Source: Bacteroidetes bacterium GWF2_40_14 (GTDB lineage: Bacteria; Bacteroidota; Bacteroidia; Bacteroidales; UBA932). Taken from it: 64,000 bases of DNA. The stretch spans positions 1-64,000 of the forward strand of contig MEOK01000032.1 of assembly GCA_001769195.1 (NCBI GenBank), given 5' to 3'. Position 1 is the stretch's first letter. Every line of letters begins with the position of its first letter. A program made the translations under genes and the position numbers. Below the pieces are notes generated by a model. That model worked only from the letters and a program-made list of their open reading frames with translations. It ran no database searches and was not told where the DNA came from. Positions 8,818-18,118 of this stretch are shown one piece after another.

Positions 8818-8847
8818 TCCAAAACCAGTAGAAAAATTTCAAATCAA

Positions 8848-9315
8848 ATGAAAACTGCCACAAAATTCTTCTCTTCAATATCCCTTCTAATCACCACAAT
8901 ATTTTTGTCATCTACATCTTCTTTTGCTCAGTATCAGAATCAGCAGGAGGAGAAGCCGAAGACTCCGGTTGAGATTGCGGCGTTGCAGGCCGACAAGTAT
9001 CAGAAAGATCTTGGGCTTAACGATGGGCAGACATTTCTTGTGGATTCTGTATTGCAGGTGAATATTGGCGGGGTTTATTCCGATTTTGAGAGGATGAAGA
9101 AGGGCGGGGTTCAGACTCAGGAGAGCTACCGTGCCGTGCAGGAGTTGTGGATGAATAAGACTGATGCTGCCTTCAAGAAGATTTTCACCCCCGAGCAATA
9201 TCTTAAATATGAGAAGCTTTCCGGGTTGTATGCCAAGAGGATTAAGGAGGAAAAAGCGAAGGCCAAACTAGAGAAGGAGAAAGCAAAAAAGCTGGATAAA
9301 AACAAACAGCCCTGA
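8848..9315 (+). CDS. Small exported protein, possibly Spy/LTXXQ-like
   Basis: Signal peptide MKTATKFFSSISLLITTIFLSSTSSFAQ; helical charged C-terminus; start moved to ATG 8848. Confidence 0.6.
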   Translation: MKTATKFFSSISLLITTIFLSSTSSFAQYQNQQEEKPKTPVEIAALQADKYQKDLGLNDGQTFLVDSVLQVNIGGVYSDFERMKKGGVQTQESYRAVQELWMNKTDAAFKKIFTPEQYLKYEKLSGLYAKRIKEEKAKAKLEKEKAKKLDKNKQP

Positions 9316-9614
9316 AATTTTTTAGGGTCAATTGAAAAGTAGTTAGAGCCGATTATGTTAAAGTCATAATTGAGCAAAAGTGTGGTAAAAGCAGATCCAG
9401 GTGTGGAATTTGAAGGATGCTTGCATGAGAGGGTTTGGGTACCCACTATGTGAACGGAGCGCAAGAAAATCGAGTGCAGACCCGCGAGCTGATCTGCAAA
9501 AGCACAATATCGGGGCTGCCTTTGATTTTCAGCGGAGAGAACATGAAGTGGGTAAACTCGGTGCAGCATCCAAAAATCTACACCTGGACTGAAAATAATC
9601 CAGACTTATCCCTT

Positions 9615-10427
9615 TTAACGATGCAGGTGAATTTTAGTGAATTGCGCCTCTCTGTTTTTGTAATGAGTTATGTAGCGGAAGCCGCAGCTTCTGATTACCT
9701 CTGTGAAATGGTCGAACTTCTCGCCTATTCGTTCGGGGTCGTGGGCATCGGATCCGAGGGAGATTGCTTCGCCACCCAACTCTTTGTATCGTTTTAACAC
9801 GGCGGTGTCGAGTACGGGGATTGTTCCGTTTTTCTTTCTGTAAGTGTTTGTGTTTATCTCCAGGGCTTTCCCATTTTGTATAAGGAACCTGAATATCTGG
9901 TCGAGTATGTCTCCGAACTTAGAGTGGTGTATGATTCTCTCAGTAAACGGGGCGTATCGGGTTATATAGTCGTAGTGGCCAAGAATGTCGAAATCTGTGT
10001 ACTCTTGAATGCACAGATAGATTGTCTCTAGGTATCTTCCGTAGGCGGTGTCCTGATCCTTGCCTACATAGTATTCGCCATAGTACGGGTCAATGCCGTC
10101 TACAAAGTGCACCGACGCAATTATCTGGTCGAACTTGTGTCTTGCGACAAATGATTTGACCTCGGCCATTGTATGCAGCTGCATTCCTACCTCTATCCCT
10201 TTGAGTACCTCAATAGGGTGTAAGGAGTTAAGTAATTCTACCTTTTTCTGTTGTTCAAGAGGGTCGAACAGAAAGCTGTCGTCGCCCTTTGGAGCCCTTA
10301 TATCGAGGTGATCGGTAATTATAACACCGCCCAGACCGGCTGCAATAGCCTGACTGACCGCCTGTTCCATTCGCATTCTGGAATCGGGCGAAAATTCGCT
10401 GTGGGTATGTGAGTCTGTAAGTTTCAA
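9615..10427 (-). CDS. PHP-domain histidinol-phosphatase (HisJ family)
   Basis: MKLTDSHTHSEFSPDS, ITDHLDI, SLGSDAHDPERIG motifs. Confidence 0.85.
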   Translation of the reverse strand: MKLTDSHTHSEFSPDSRMRMEQAVSQAIAAGLGGVIITDHLDIRAPKGDDSFLFDPLEQQKKVELLNSLHPIEVLKGIEVGMQLHTMAEVKSFVARHKFDQIIASVHFVDGIDPYYGEYYVGKDQDTAYGRYLETIYLCIQEYTDFDILGHYDYITRYAPFTERIIHHSKFGDILDQIFRFLIQNGKALEINTNTYRKKNGTIPVLDTAVLKRYKELGGEAISLGSDAHDPERIGEKFDHFTEVIRSCGFRYITHYKNREAQFTKIHLHR

Positions 10428-10444
10428 TTGTAACTATTTTGTTG

Positions 10445-10855
10445 TTAGCTTCCGAGTTCGGAAACACACCAGTTTTTATCTATCTTAATCAACGATATAG
10501 TGTTCTCAATGCCTTGAGGGAAGTTGGGCAAAATCACCTTGTAGACCACCTTTGCAGTGTCCTTTCCCTTACCCGGGTCCACAGAAACTATTTCGGTTTT
10601 TACCTCCTTTGAGTTCTTTTCAAGCATCTCCCTCACTTCCGGCTCCAGGCTGTCCAGACTCTTGAGATAGTTAACCAGCTCTTCGCCAAGCTCTTTTGTA
10701 CATAGCTTGCTCGCCGCCGTATAGTCTATTGCAAAATATGCGTTAAGGAACTCATTGGTTTTCTGAGTGACAGCACTTTCTCTGCTTGCGCAGGATGCCA
10801 GAACCAGTACAATGGAGAGCATAAATGCCCCAATCAGTAAGTTTTTCTTAATCAT
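10445..10855 (-). CDS. DUF4878-like lipoprotein
   Basis: Lipobox VLASCAS; small exported fold with ...AKVVYKVILPNF...ISLIKIDKNWCVSE. Confidence 0.6.
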   Translation of the reverse strand: MIKKNLLIGAFMLSIVLVLASCASRESAVTQKTNEFLNAYFAIDYTAASKLCTKELGEELVNYLKSLDSLEPEVREMLEKNSKEVKTEIVSVDPGKGKDTAKVVYKVILPNFPQGIENTISLIKIDKNWCVSELGS

Positions 10856-10979
10856 ATTCAATTTGTTATTATTAGGATATAGCGATTATTGTAATTTTTT
10901 TCCGTTGTTTATGATGTGACGTTTCGATGATTATGATGTGGTATTTTGTTCATTATGATATGGCATTTTGCTATATATT

Positions 10980-13517
10980 TTACAATAAAGAGACAACCGT
11001 AATTCCCGAGCCACCCATCTCCAGGTATTCGTCCCTCATCTGGCCCACTCCTCCTACCGTCTTAAGGTATTTTCTTATCTCCTCCCGCAGGACTCCGTTC
11101 CCTTTGCCATGCAGAATCTTCACCTCAGATACACCTAACATCAACGCATCATCAATAAAATGGTTCACGCTGTCCAGGGCCTCTTCCAGCCTTTCACCCC
11201 TAATGTCTATTGTTGGTTTAAAGTTGAGTTTTCTTTCTGTCACGCCAAGATCCTGATATGTACTTGTGGTCCTCAGTTGGCTTTTTGCAGCATTCTGATA
11301 CTCCTTGCCCGATATCCGCTCCACCTTGTCCTTGGCCATCTTGCTCATTATGCTGCCAATAGCAATGTTCACGTCGCCCGAATCTACCCTCAGAATTTCA
11401 CCAATAAGGTCGCCCCCCTTTATACGAACCTTGTCGCCAACCTTAAGCGGCTCCTGGGCGACTGTCTTTACAAACTCCTTAGCTAAAGCCGGGCTATTAG
11501 CTGCATTTTGCTGATTTGTATTCCGCTCACGGTTTCGCTCCTCGCGGCGTTCCTTCCTGCGGACAAGCTGCTCCATCTTGCGGGCAATCATCTCATCATC
11601 CGAACTTTGCTTTGCGTCGGCCAGCTCCTTGTTAAACACATCCAGCTGCTTGCGCAGCTCCTTTGTCTTCTCCTTCTCTGCCTGACTCTCGCGAATCTCC
11701 TTTATTGTAGTCTCTATTTTTCTGTTGGCATCGGTGAGAATGCGCTTGGCCTCCTCCTTTGCCTCGGCAATTATGCTCTTTTTAAGTGTCTGAATGTCCG
11801 ACAACTCCTTCTGGTACTTGTCAGTTATATTTTCCAGTGTTCTGTCGGTAGTCTTTATTCTTGCAACCTTCTCCTCCCACATCCTGCGGTTCTTCGCAAT
11901 CTTCTTAAGGTGCTTCTCCAGATCTACAAAGTCCGACCCTGCTCTCTCTTCGGCAGCCTTTACCACAACCTCCGGCAAACCCATCTTTCTGGCAAGTTCA
12001 AAGGCAAAAGAGCTTCCCGGCGTACCAATCTCCAGCTTGAAAAGTGGCTTTATGTTGGCAACATCAAACTGCATCCCCCCGTTTATCACCCCCTTACTGC
12101 TGCTCGCATAGAACTTGAGGTTGCTGTAGTGAGTGGTGATAACCCCAAATGCGCCACGTGTCTCAATCTCGTTAAGTATCGCCTCAGCAATTGCTCCACC
12201 AGCTGTCGGTTCTGTTCCTGCCCCGAATTCGTCTATAAGCACAAGTGAACGGCTGTCTGCACCGGAGAGTATGTCCCTCATGTTTTTGAGGTGCGAGCTG
12301 TATGTACTCAGGTCATTTTCAATTGACTGCTCGTCGCCAATGTCTATGAATATCGAGTGGAATATTCCCAATTCTGAAATTTCGGAGGCTGGTATCAAAA
12401 AACCGCACTGCAACATGTATTGAAGCAGACCGACGGTTTTGAGGCAGACCGACTTGCCGCCGGCGTTTGGTCCGGATATTAGCAGTATGTGTTTGTCCCT
12501 GCTTAGGTTGAGCGATAGCGGCACTATCTCCCTTCCCTCTCTTTTAAGTGCCGCCTCCAGCAACGGATGCCGGCCCTTTACCAGAACAAGCTCCTGATCT
12601 TTGGACAAAATTGGCTTTCCTGCCTGCATAGAGACTGCCAGCAGGGCCTTTGCCCTTATGAAGTCTATTTCGCCCAAAAAGTCTGCTGCTGCAAGAAGCT
12701 CAGGCAGATACGGACGTAAAAAATCTGAAAAGGCAGCCAGTATCTTAAGTATCTCACGCTGTTCTGCAAAGTGCAGCTCCCTCACCTGGTTGTTGAGTTC
12801 TACAATCTCCATCGGCTCTATGTAGGCGGTCTTGCCCGATGCCGACTCGTCGTATATGAAGCCCGATATCTTTCTTTTGTTTGCTGCGGAGACAGGTATG
12901 AGTACCCTGCCGTCCCTCACGGAGACTGTTGCATCCTCTTCGGCCAGCCCCTCGGACTGTGCTTTCTTCAGGATGTTGCTGATTCTCTTTGAGATTGTCC
13001 CCTCCTTGTCATGTATCGATTTGCGGATAGTTGCAAGTTCCGGGCTGGCGCTGTCCCTTATCTCACCGAACTTGTCCAGAAGCGACTCAATGCGGCGGGT
13101 AATCTCCGGGAAAAGCACAATAGGTTCTACGAGAAGCTTCAGATTCGGATAGAGACCATCTTTTGTGTTTTTGAAGAACGATACAATGGCACGGGTGGTT
13201 TCAAGCGACTGCTTGAGTCTGCTTATAGAGAGAACATCGAGATATGCCGATGCTACTTCAAGTTGTTTAAGGAAAGGCAATGTGTCTACAAAACCGGAAT
13301 CGGGAAATGCCGACTCGAACATGGTTATTACACGCATCTCGTCTGTTTGTGCGAGCCTCTTCTCTATCTCTGAATGTGATGTAAGGAATTCTGCTTCCAG
13401 TACCCTGGTTCTGGCCAGTGATGTTGAACATCTGCCCTCTGCCAGCGACCTTATGCGGTCGAACCCCAGTTTCTGCTCCAGTCTCTCTCTGCTTGTCATA
13501 ATCTCTCTGCTTGTCAT
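10980..13517 (-). CDS. mutS2: Endonuclease MutS2
   Basis: LISGPNAGGKSVCLKTVGL, LVLIDEFGAGTEPTAGGAIAEAIL, C-terminal Smr domain (DIRGERLEEAL...VKILHGKGNGVLREEIRKYL). Confidence 0.95.
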   Translation of the reverse strand: MTSREIMTSRERLEQKLGFDRIRSLAEGRCSTSLARTRVLEAEFLTSHSEIEKRLAQTDEMRVITMFESAFPDSGFVDTLPFLKQLEVASAYLDVLSISRLKQSLETTRAIVSFFKNTKDGLYPNLKLLVEPIVLFPEITRRIESLLDKFGEIRDSASPELATIRKSIHDKEGTISKRISNILKKAQSEGLAEEDATVSVRDGRVLIPVSAANKRKISGFIYDESASGKTAYIEPMEIVELNNQVRELHFAEQREILKILAAFSDFLRPYLPELLAAADFLGEIDFIRAKALLAVSMQAGKPILSKDQELVLVKGRHPLLEAALKREGREIVPLSLNLSRDKHILLISGPNAGGKSVCLKTVGLLQYMLQCGFLIPASEISELGIFHSIFIDIGDEQSIENDLSTYSSHLKNMRDILSGADSRSLVLIDEFGAGTEPTAGGAIAEAILNEIETRGAFGVITTHYSNLKFYASSSKGVINGGMQFDVANIKPLFKLEIGTPGSSFAFELARKMGLPEVVVKAAEERAGSDFVDLEKHLKKIAKNRRMWEEKVARIKTTDRTLENITDKYQKELSDIQTLKKSIIAEAKEEAKRILTDANRKIETTIKEIRESQAEKEKTKELRKQLDVFNKELADAKQSSDDEMIARKMEQLVRRKERREERNRERNTNQQNAANSPALAKEFVKTVAQEPLKVGDKVRIKGGDLIGEILRVDSGDVNIAIGSIMSKMAKDKVERISGKEYQNAAKSQLRTTSTYQDLGVTERKLNFKPTIDIRGERLEEALDSVNHFIDDALMLGVSEVKILHGKGNGVLREEIRKYLKTVGGVGQMRDEYLEMGGSGITVVSLL

Positions 13518-13532
13518 TATTTAAGCCTGTGG

Positions 13533-14315
13533 TTATTTGTATGAGTTCTCAATTGCCAGACGGAGCTCGTTTATACTGTTTATCTTCTTAATTTCGCCGT
13601 TCTGCACATACGATATCTGACCGTTCTGTTCAGATACTACAATAACGTTTGCATCGCTCAGCTCCGATATTCCCATTGCCGCCCTGTGCCTCATTCCCAA
13701 ATGTGCCGGTATATGCGGGTTCTCAGATATTGGCAGGGTGCATCTTGCTGCAACAATTTTGTCGTTTGCTATAACCATCGCCCCGTCGTGAAGCGGCGCA
13801 TTTTTAAAGAATATGTTCTCTATGAGCCTTCTGCTGATTATTGCGTCAATCCTGTCGCCTGTCTCTATAATGAACTCAAGTGAAGAGCTTTTGGCTATGA
13901 CAATTAGTGCTCCTGTTTTTTTCTCCGACATTCGCCGGCAGGCGTGCGTCACTTCGTCGAGCAACACGAGCGAGACTCCTTTGTTCTTGATGCCCAGGAA
14001 GGCGTTCACAAGCCTCAGCTTTTGCCCGGAGTCCATGTAGCGGGTGCCCAGTCTCAACAGGAACCGTCTGATCTCCTGCTGGAAGACAATTATAAGGGCC
14101 AGCACGCCCACACCTATAACCTGACCAAGAATGGCGCTCAGAAGCTCCATTTTTAGTGCCCTCACTATTATCCAGATAAAATAAAAGACAATGATTCCGG
14201 TGAATATGTTCAGGGCCGCCGTGCCCCTTATAAGCTTATATGCCTGATAGATAAGCAACCCTACCAGTGTGATATCTATGATATCTATTAACTCTATCTT
14301 TATAAAATCGAACAT
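13533..14315 (-). CDS. cdaA: Diadenylate cyclase (CdaA type)
   Basis: DGA (LHDGAMVI) and RHR (LGMRHRAAMG) motifs; N-terminal membrane segments. Confidence 0.93.
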   Translation of the reverse strand: MFDFIKIELIDIIDITLVGLLIYQAYKLIRGTAALNIFTGIIVFYFIWIIVRALKMELLSAILGQVIGVGVLALIIVFQQEIRRFLLRLGTRYMDSGQKLRLVNAFLGIKNKGVSLVLLDEVTHACRRMSEKKTGALIVIAKSSSLEFIIETGDRIDAIISRRLIENIFFKNAPLHDGAMVIANDKIVAARCTLPISENPHIPAHLGMRHRAAMGISELSDANVIVVSEQNGQISYVQNGEIKKINSINELRLAIENSYK

Positions 14316-14337
14316 AAACTTGTGCAAACTTACTAAA

Positions 14338-15012
14338 TTATTCAACATACGCGAGTGTAACAATGCTCAGCCGGCACCCCTCCTGCTTTAAAATATGTTG
14401 ACCGCAGGCCTCTAAAGTCGCTCCGGTTGTAAGAACATCGTCTACCAGAAGTACATGTCTGCCTGTGAATTTTGAACCATTTTTAATGGAAAACGCCTCT
14501 GCTACGTTGTCCCACCTGCCAATGGAATCCTTTTTTGTCTGTGTAGATGTAAATTTCTTTCTTCGAAGCACCCTCTCCTCAACCGGCCTACCCATTGCCT
14601 TGCTCAAGGCTTCTGCAATTATGGTTGCCTGGTTGTAGCCTCTTTTCCACCTCTTTAACGGGTGCAGGGGCACTGGTACAATTACGTCTATGTCGTTATA
14701 AAGGCCACTCTCCAGAAGTCTCTTTGCGAGCATCTCTCCCATGTGTCGCCCCAGACCTTTGCAGCCGTTGTACTTGAATGCGTGTAGTATCTTTCTGTAG
14801 GGGCTCTCCTCTCTGTATATGAGAAGCGAAGCTGCCCTTTCAATGTGCAACCTGCCCCAGAAGCATACCTCTGCGGGGTTGTTTGGCCATGACCAGAAGA
14901 AGGAGAACGGAAGGTCGGCAAGGCAGCTTAAACAAAGATATCTCTCCCTCCTCAACAATAATCTCCCACACACCGGACACACCCTTGGAAAAAGCAAATC
15001 CAAAATGGCCAT
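14338..15012 (-). CDS. comF: ComF family phosphoribosyltransferase
   Basis: CPVCGRLLLRRERYLCLSC zinc finger; VLLVDDVLTTGATL PRPP motif. Confidence 0.92.
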   Translation of the reverse strand: MAILDLLFPRVCPVCGRLLLRRERYLCLSCLADLPFSFFWSWPNNPAEVCFWGRLHIERAASLLIYREESPYRKILHAFKYNGCKGLGRHMGEMLAKRLLESGLYNDIDVIVPVPLHPLKRWKRGYNQATIIAEALSKAMGRPVEERVLRRKKFTSTQTKKDSIGRWDNVAEAFSIKNGSKFTGRHVLLVDDVLTTGATLEACGQHILKQEGCRLSIVTLAYVE

Positions 15013-15024
15013 TACATACCGTTA

Positions 15025-16641
15025 TTATTTTATCAGATTTATACTTGCCGCGCTCTTTACCTGAAGGTCGTTTCTGAGAATGCTCTCAACTCTTCCTCTC
15101 TGGTAATAGTATCTGTTCACAATCTCCTCCTCGAGCAGCGATTTTATCTCTGTCGCATTTCTCTTCAACACATCCTCCTTGCTCAGCTTCACCCTCTTTT
15201 CGAGTGCATCTATCTCTCCCTTGAAGTCGTTGTATAACCCCTCTCTCTTTGTTGTAGCTATGAATTTGTCCATGTCAACATCCGATGCGGTTCTGCTGTC
15301 AAACTCCTTTTGCGCAGCGAATTTCACAAAATCCTCGTACTCTGCTGCGGTAAGTTCGAACTTGCCGGCGGGGGCGATTGTAAGGTGATCCTTAAAGTAA
15401 CCGATTGAATATTCATGTAGAATCTCTCCATACACCAGCGAAAGTGCCGGTCTTGAGAATATCTGCTGTGGCAGTGTTACGTCAGGAGCTATGCCCCCGC
15501 CGTCATAAACTGTTCTCCCTTTTGCTGTCTTGAACGGCTTCATCAATGAGTCAGGAATTGCTCCTACGCTGCCGTCCTCGTTTCTGGTGTTGTAGTCAAT
15601 CGCCTGTACGCATCTGCCGCTTGGTGTATAGTACTTTGCTGTTGTGAGTTTGATTTTGTTGTTGAAACCCACGTCCCTTATAGACTGAACCAACCCTTTG
15701 CCAAATGTGCGTGTTCCTGCAATTGTTGCTCTGTCAAGGTCCTGCATCGCTCCTGCTACTATCTCCGATGATGACGCCGAAGACGAGTTAACGAGTACCA
15801 CCAACGGTAGTTGTGTGTCCACAGGTTCATCTTTTGTATAGTAAATCATGTCGGCCTGTCTTACCCTACCCAATGCCGACACTACTTTTGTCCCCTTTGG
15901 CACAAACAGCGACACCAGGTTGACGGCCTCGTCAAGTAGTCCTCCGCCGTTGCCTCTCAGGTCGATTATCAGCTTTTTGAGGGTTCCTTTGCTCTTTAGC
16001 GCCAGGAGCTCTCTCTTTACGTCTTTGGCTCCACCCATGGTAAAACCTGTTACCCGTATATAACCGAGTGTGTCATTTATCATTCCGCTGTAGGCTACGT
16101 CCGGGAAGTGTATCTTATCGCGTACAACCTTGAAGTTTACCGTGTCGCCCCCTCTGAGCTTCTTGATTACAAAGCTCACCGATGTTCCGGGGATGCCTTT
16201 CATCTTTGCGCTGCAAGAATCCACGATCATTAAAGCTGTGGAGAGGTTGTCTATTTTAAGTATTACGTCTCCTGCCACTATTCCTGCCTTGGCTGCCGGA
16301 GAATTTTCCGTAACCTCCGATATCAGAACTCCTGTGCCTGATTTTCTGATGATTGCACCAATTCCTCCGTACGATCCTGTGGTCATTAGTTCGATACTCT
16401 CATTGTCCTCTTCCGGAATAAACACAGTGTATGGGTCAAGCGACTCAAGCATTGCCTCTATGGCGGTTGTTATAAGTTTGTCTATCTTGATGCTGTCTAC
16501 GTAAAACATGGAGAGTTCTCTCAGTACCGAGAACTGGACGTCGAGGCTTTTGCCTGTCTTGAACTCTTTCGTCTGTGAGAAAGCAGGGGCTATTATGGTG
16601 AGGACCAGAATGGTAACGATGATTTTTACTATTTTGTTCAT
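15025..16641 (-). CDS. S41 family C-terminal processing peptidase
   Basis: PDZ region; LIIDLRGNGGGLLDEAV; VNSSSASSSEIVAGAMQD...AGTRTFGKGLVQ. Confidence 0.93.
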   Translation of the reverse strand: MNKIVKIIVTILVLTIIAPAFSQTKEFKTGKSLDVQFSVLRELSMFYVDSIKIDKLITTAIEAMLESLDPYTVFIPEEDNESIELMTTGSYGGIGAIIRKSGTGVLISEVTENSPAAKAGIVAGDVILKIDNLSTALMIVDSCSAKMKGIPGTSVSFVIKKLRGGDTVNFKVVRDKIHFPDVAYSGMINDTLGYIRVTGFTMGGAKDVKRELLALKSKGTLKKLIIDLRGNGGGLLDEAVNLVSLFVPKGTKVVSALGRVRQADMIYYTKDEPVDTQLPLVVLVNSSSASSSEIVAGAMQDLDRATIAGTRTFGKGLVQSIRDVGFNNKIKLTTAKYYTPSGRCVQAIDYNTRNEDGSVGAIPDSLMKPFKTAKGRTVYDGGGIAPDVTLPQQIFSRPALSLVYGEILHEYSIGYFKDHLTIAPAGKFELTAAEYEDFVKFAAQKEFDSRTASDVDMDKFIATTKREGLYNDFKGEIDALEKRVKLSKEDVLKRNATEIKSLLEEEIVNRYYYQRGRVESILRNDLQVKSAASINLIK

Positions 16642-16684
16642 TTTATGGTAATTATAATATCAGTTTACAAAAATAAAGTTTTAG

Positions 16685-16692
16685 TATCTTTG
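16685..16692 (+). promoter_or_regulatory. -7 element TATCTTTG upstream of rdgB
   Basis: TAnnTTTG match, 16 nt before ATG 16709. Confidence 0.45.
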
Positions 16693-16708
16693 ATGCAATA
16701 TTGTTTTT

Positions 16709-17362
16709 ATGGAAATTATTTTTGCCACGTCAAACAGGCACAAGCTGGAGGAGGCCCAGGCGATACTGGGAAAGGGTTTCAAGCTCATTTCGCCACGCGA
16801 TTTGAACCTTTATGATGACATTCCAGAAGACGCAGACACACTGGAGGGCAATGCGCTTCTTAAGGCTCAGTATATCTGGGACAGGTTTCATCTGCCTTGT
16901 TTTGCCGACGATACCGGGCTCGAGGTTGATGCTTTGGGCGGGGCTCCGGGTGTATATTCGGCCAGATATGCCGGCGAGGAGCAAAATTTCCTTAACAATA
17001 CTAACAAACTACTCAAAGAACTTTCCGGTATAAAGCAACGCGGTGCAAGGTTCAGGACCGTTGTTGCTCTTATAATCGACGGCAATATTAACTATTTTGA
17101 CGGAGTTCTCAATGGAACAATTGCCGAGGGTCCGTCCGGTTTTGGTGGTTTTGGCTACGATCCGGTGTTTATTCCAGATGGTTACACAATCACTCTTGCT
17201 GAACTCTCCCCTGTCCAAAAGAATTTAATCTCTCACAGAGGCTTGTCTATGAGCAAGTTGTCTGACTTTCTCCACAAAAACCGTTCAGTCGACACTCTTC
17301 CCCTCAACAACGCCTCTCTCAACAACGCCTCTCTCAAGAAAACCTCTCTCAAGAAAACCTGA
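16709..17362 (+). CDS. rdgB: RdgB/HAM1 non-canonical purine NTP pyrophosphatase
   Basis: IIFATSNRHKLEEAQAIL, CFADDTGLEVDALGGAPGVYSARYAG, FGYDPVF, SHRG. Confidence 0.95.
   Translation: MEIIFATSNRHKLEEAQAILGKGFKLISPRDLNLYDDIPEDADTLEGNALLKAQYIWDRFHLPCFADDTGLEVDALGGAPGVYSARYAGEEQNFLNNTNKLLKELSGIKQRGARFRTVVALIIDGNINYFDGVLNGTIAEGPSGFGGFGYDPVFIPDGYTITLAELSPVQKNLISHRGLSMSKLSDFLHKNRSVDTLPLNNASLNNASLKKTSLKKT
17303..17362 (+). repeat. 15-bp tandem repeat x4 forming the rdgB C-terminus and stop
   Basis: ctcaacaacgcctct x2, ctcaagaaaacctct, ctcaagaaaacctga; encodes (LNNAS)2 LKKTS LKKT*. Confidence 0.95.
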
Positions 17363-17363
17363 C

Positions 17364-18089
17364 ATGTCCCAAAAACTCCAGATAATAGTTTTGCATACTA
17401 TCAAGTACAGAGACTCGAGCCTGATTGTGCAGGGCTACTCAAATCTTGGTGGCCGGCAAAGCTTCGTCGTAAGGACAGGGAAGGGTTCCAAAAACTATGC
17501 CGCCCTTGCTCAGCTACATCCGTTAGGCATTATTGACGCTGAACTGGTTGCCGGCTCATGGGGCGATATGGCTACCATCAAGGAGTATACGCCTGCATAC
17601 AAGCTGGCGGAGATTCGTACCAACCTTCATAAGAGTTCCATTGCAATCTTTATCAGTGAACTTATTTACAGGACAGTCAGGGAGGTTGAGCAGAATGATG
17701 AGTTATTCAACTTTATAAAGCGTTCGGTGCTTCAGCTGGAAACTCTAGAGAGTGGGGTTGCCAACTTTCATGCTTACTTTATTGTAGAGTTGTGCCGACA
17801 GATAGGATACACGCCTGAGGATAACTATTCTGAAAGTGATCCTCTCTTCGATATTCTCACAGCAAGCTTTACAAATTTACCAACTTTGGCAGATCTTAGT
17901 CTTTCTTTGAGGAGTTCTTTTATTCTGGCAGCAATTTTGAATACAAAACCTGAGTATCTTTGCACCCTCAAAATAAACGGAAACGAGAGATACGTTTTTA
18001 TAAAAGATATGATAAAATTCCTTAACCACCACATCGGGTACCCTGTAGAAATCCGCTCTCTCGATGTTCTGCACGAGGTTTTTGAGTAG
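17364..18089 (+). CDS. recO: DNA repair protein RecO
   Basis: IIVLHTIKYRDSSLIVQGYSNLGGRQSFVVRTGKGSKN N-terminal OB domain. Confidence 0.85.
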   Translation: MSQKLQIIVLHTIKYRDSSLIVQGYSNLGGRQSFVVRTGKGSKNYAALAQLHPLGIIDAELVAGSWGDMATIKEYTPAYKLAEIRTNLHKSSIAIFISELIYRTVREVEQNDELFNFIKRSVLQLETLESGVANFHAYFIVELCRQIGYTPEDNYSESDPLFDILTASFTNLPTLADLSLSLRSSFILAAILNTKPEYLCTLKINGNERYVFIKDMIKFLNHHIGYPVEIRSLDVLHEVFE

Positions 18090-18118
18090 CAAACATACAG
18101 ATAACAGAAAACACTAAA

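Noticed and set aside
9126-9797. ORFs in the 9.3-9.8 kb region (147 aa minus, 63 and 120 aa plus)
   Set aside because: They overlap the exported-protein gene or the PHP phosphatase gene or each other and lack recognisable features.
10927-13524. Many plus-strand ORFs (up to 246 aa) opposite mutS2
   Set aside because: They lie antisense to a clearly conserved gene and show no recognisable family; shadow ORFs from codon bias.
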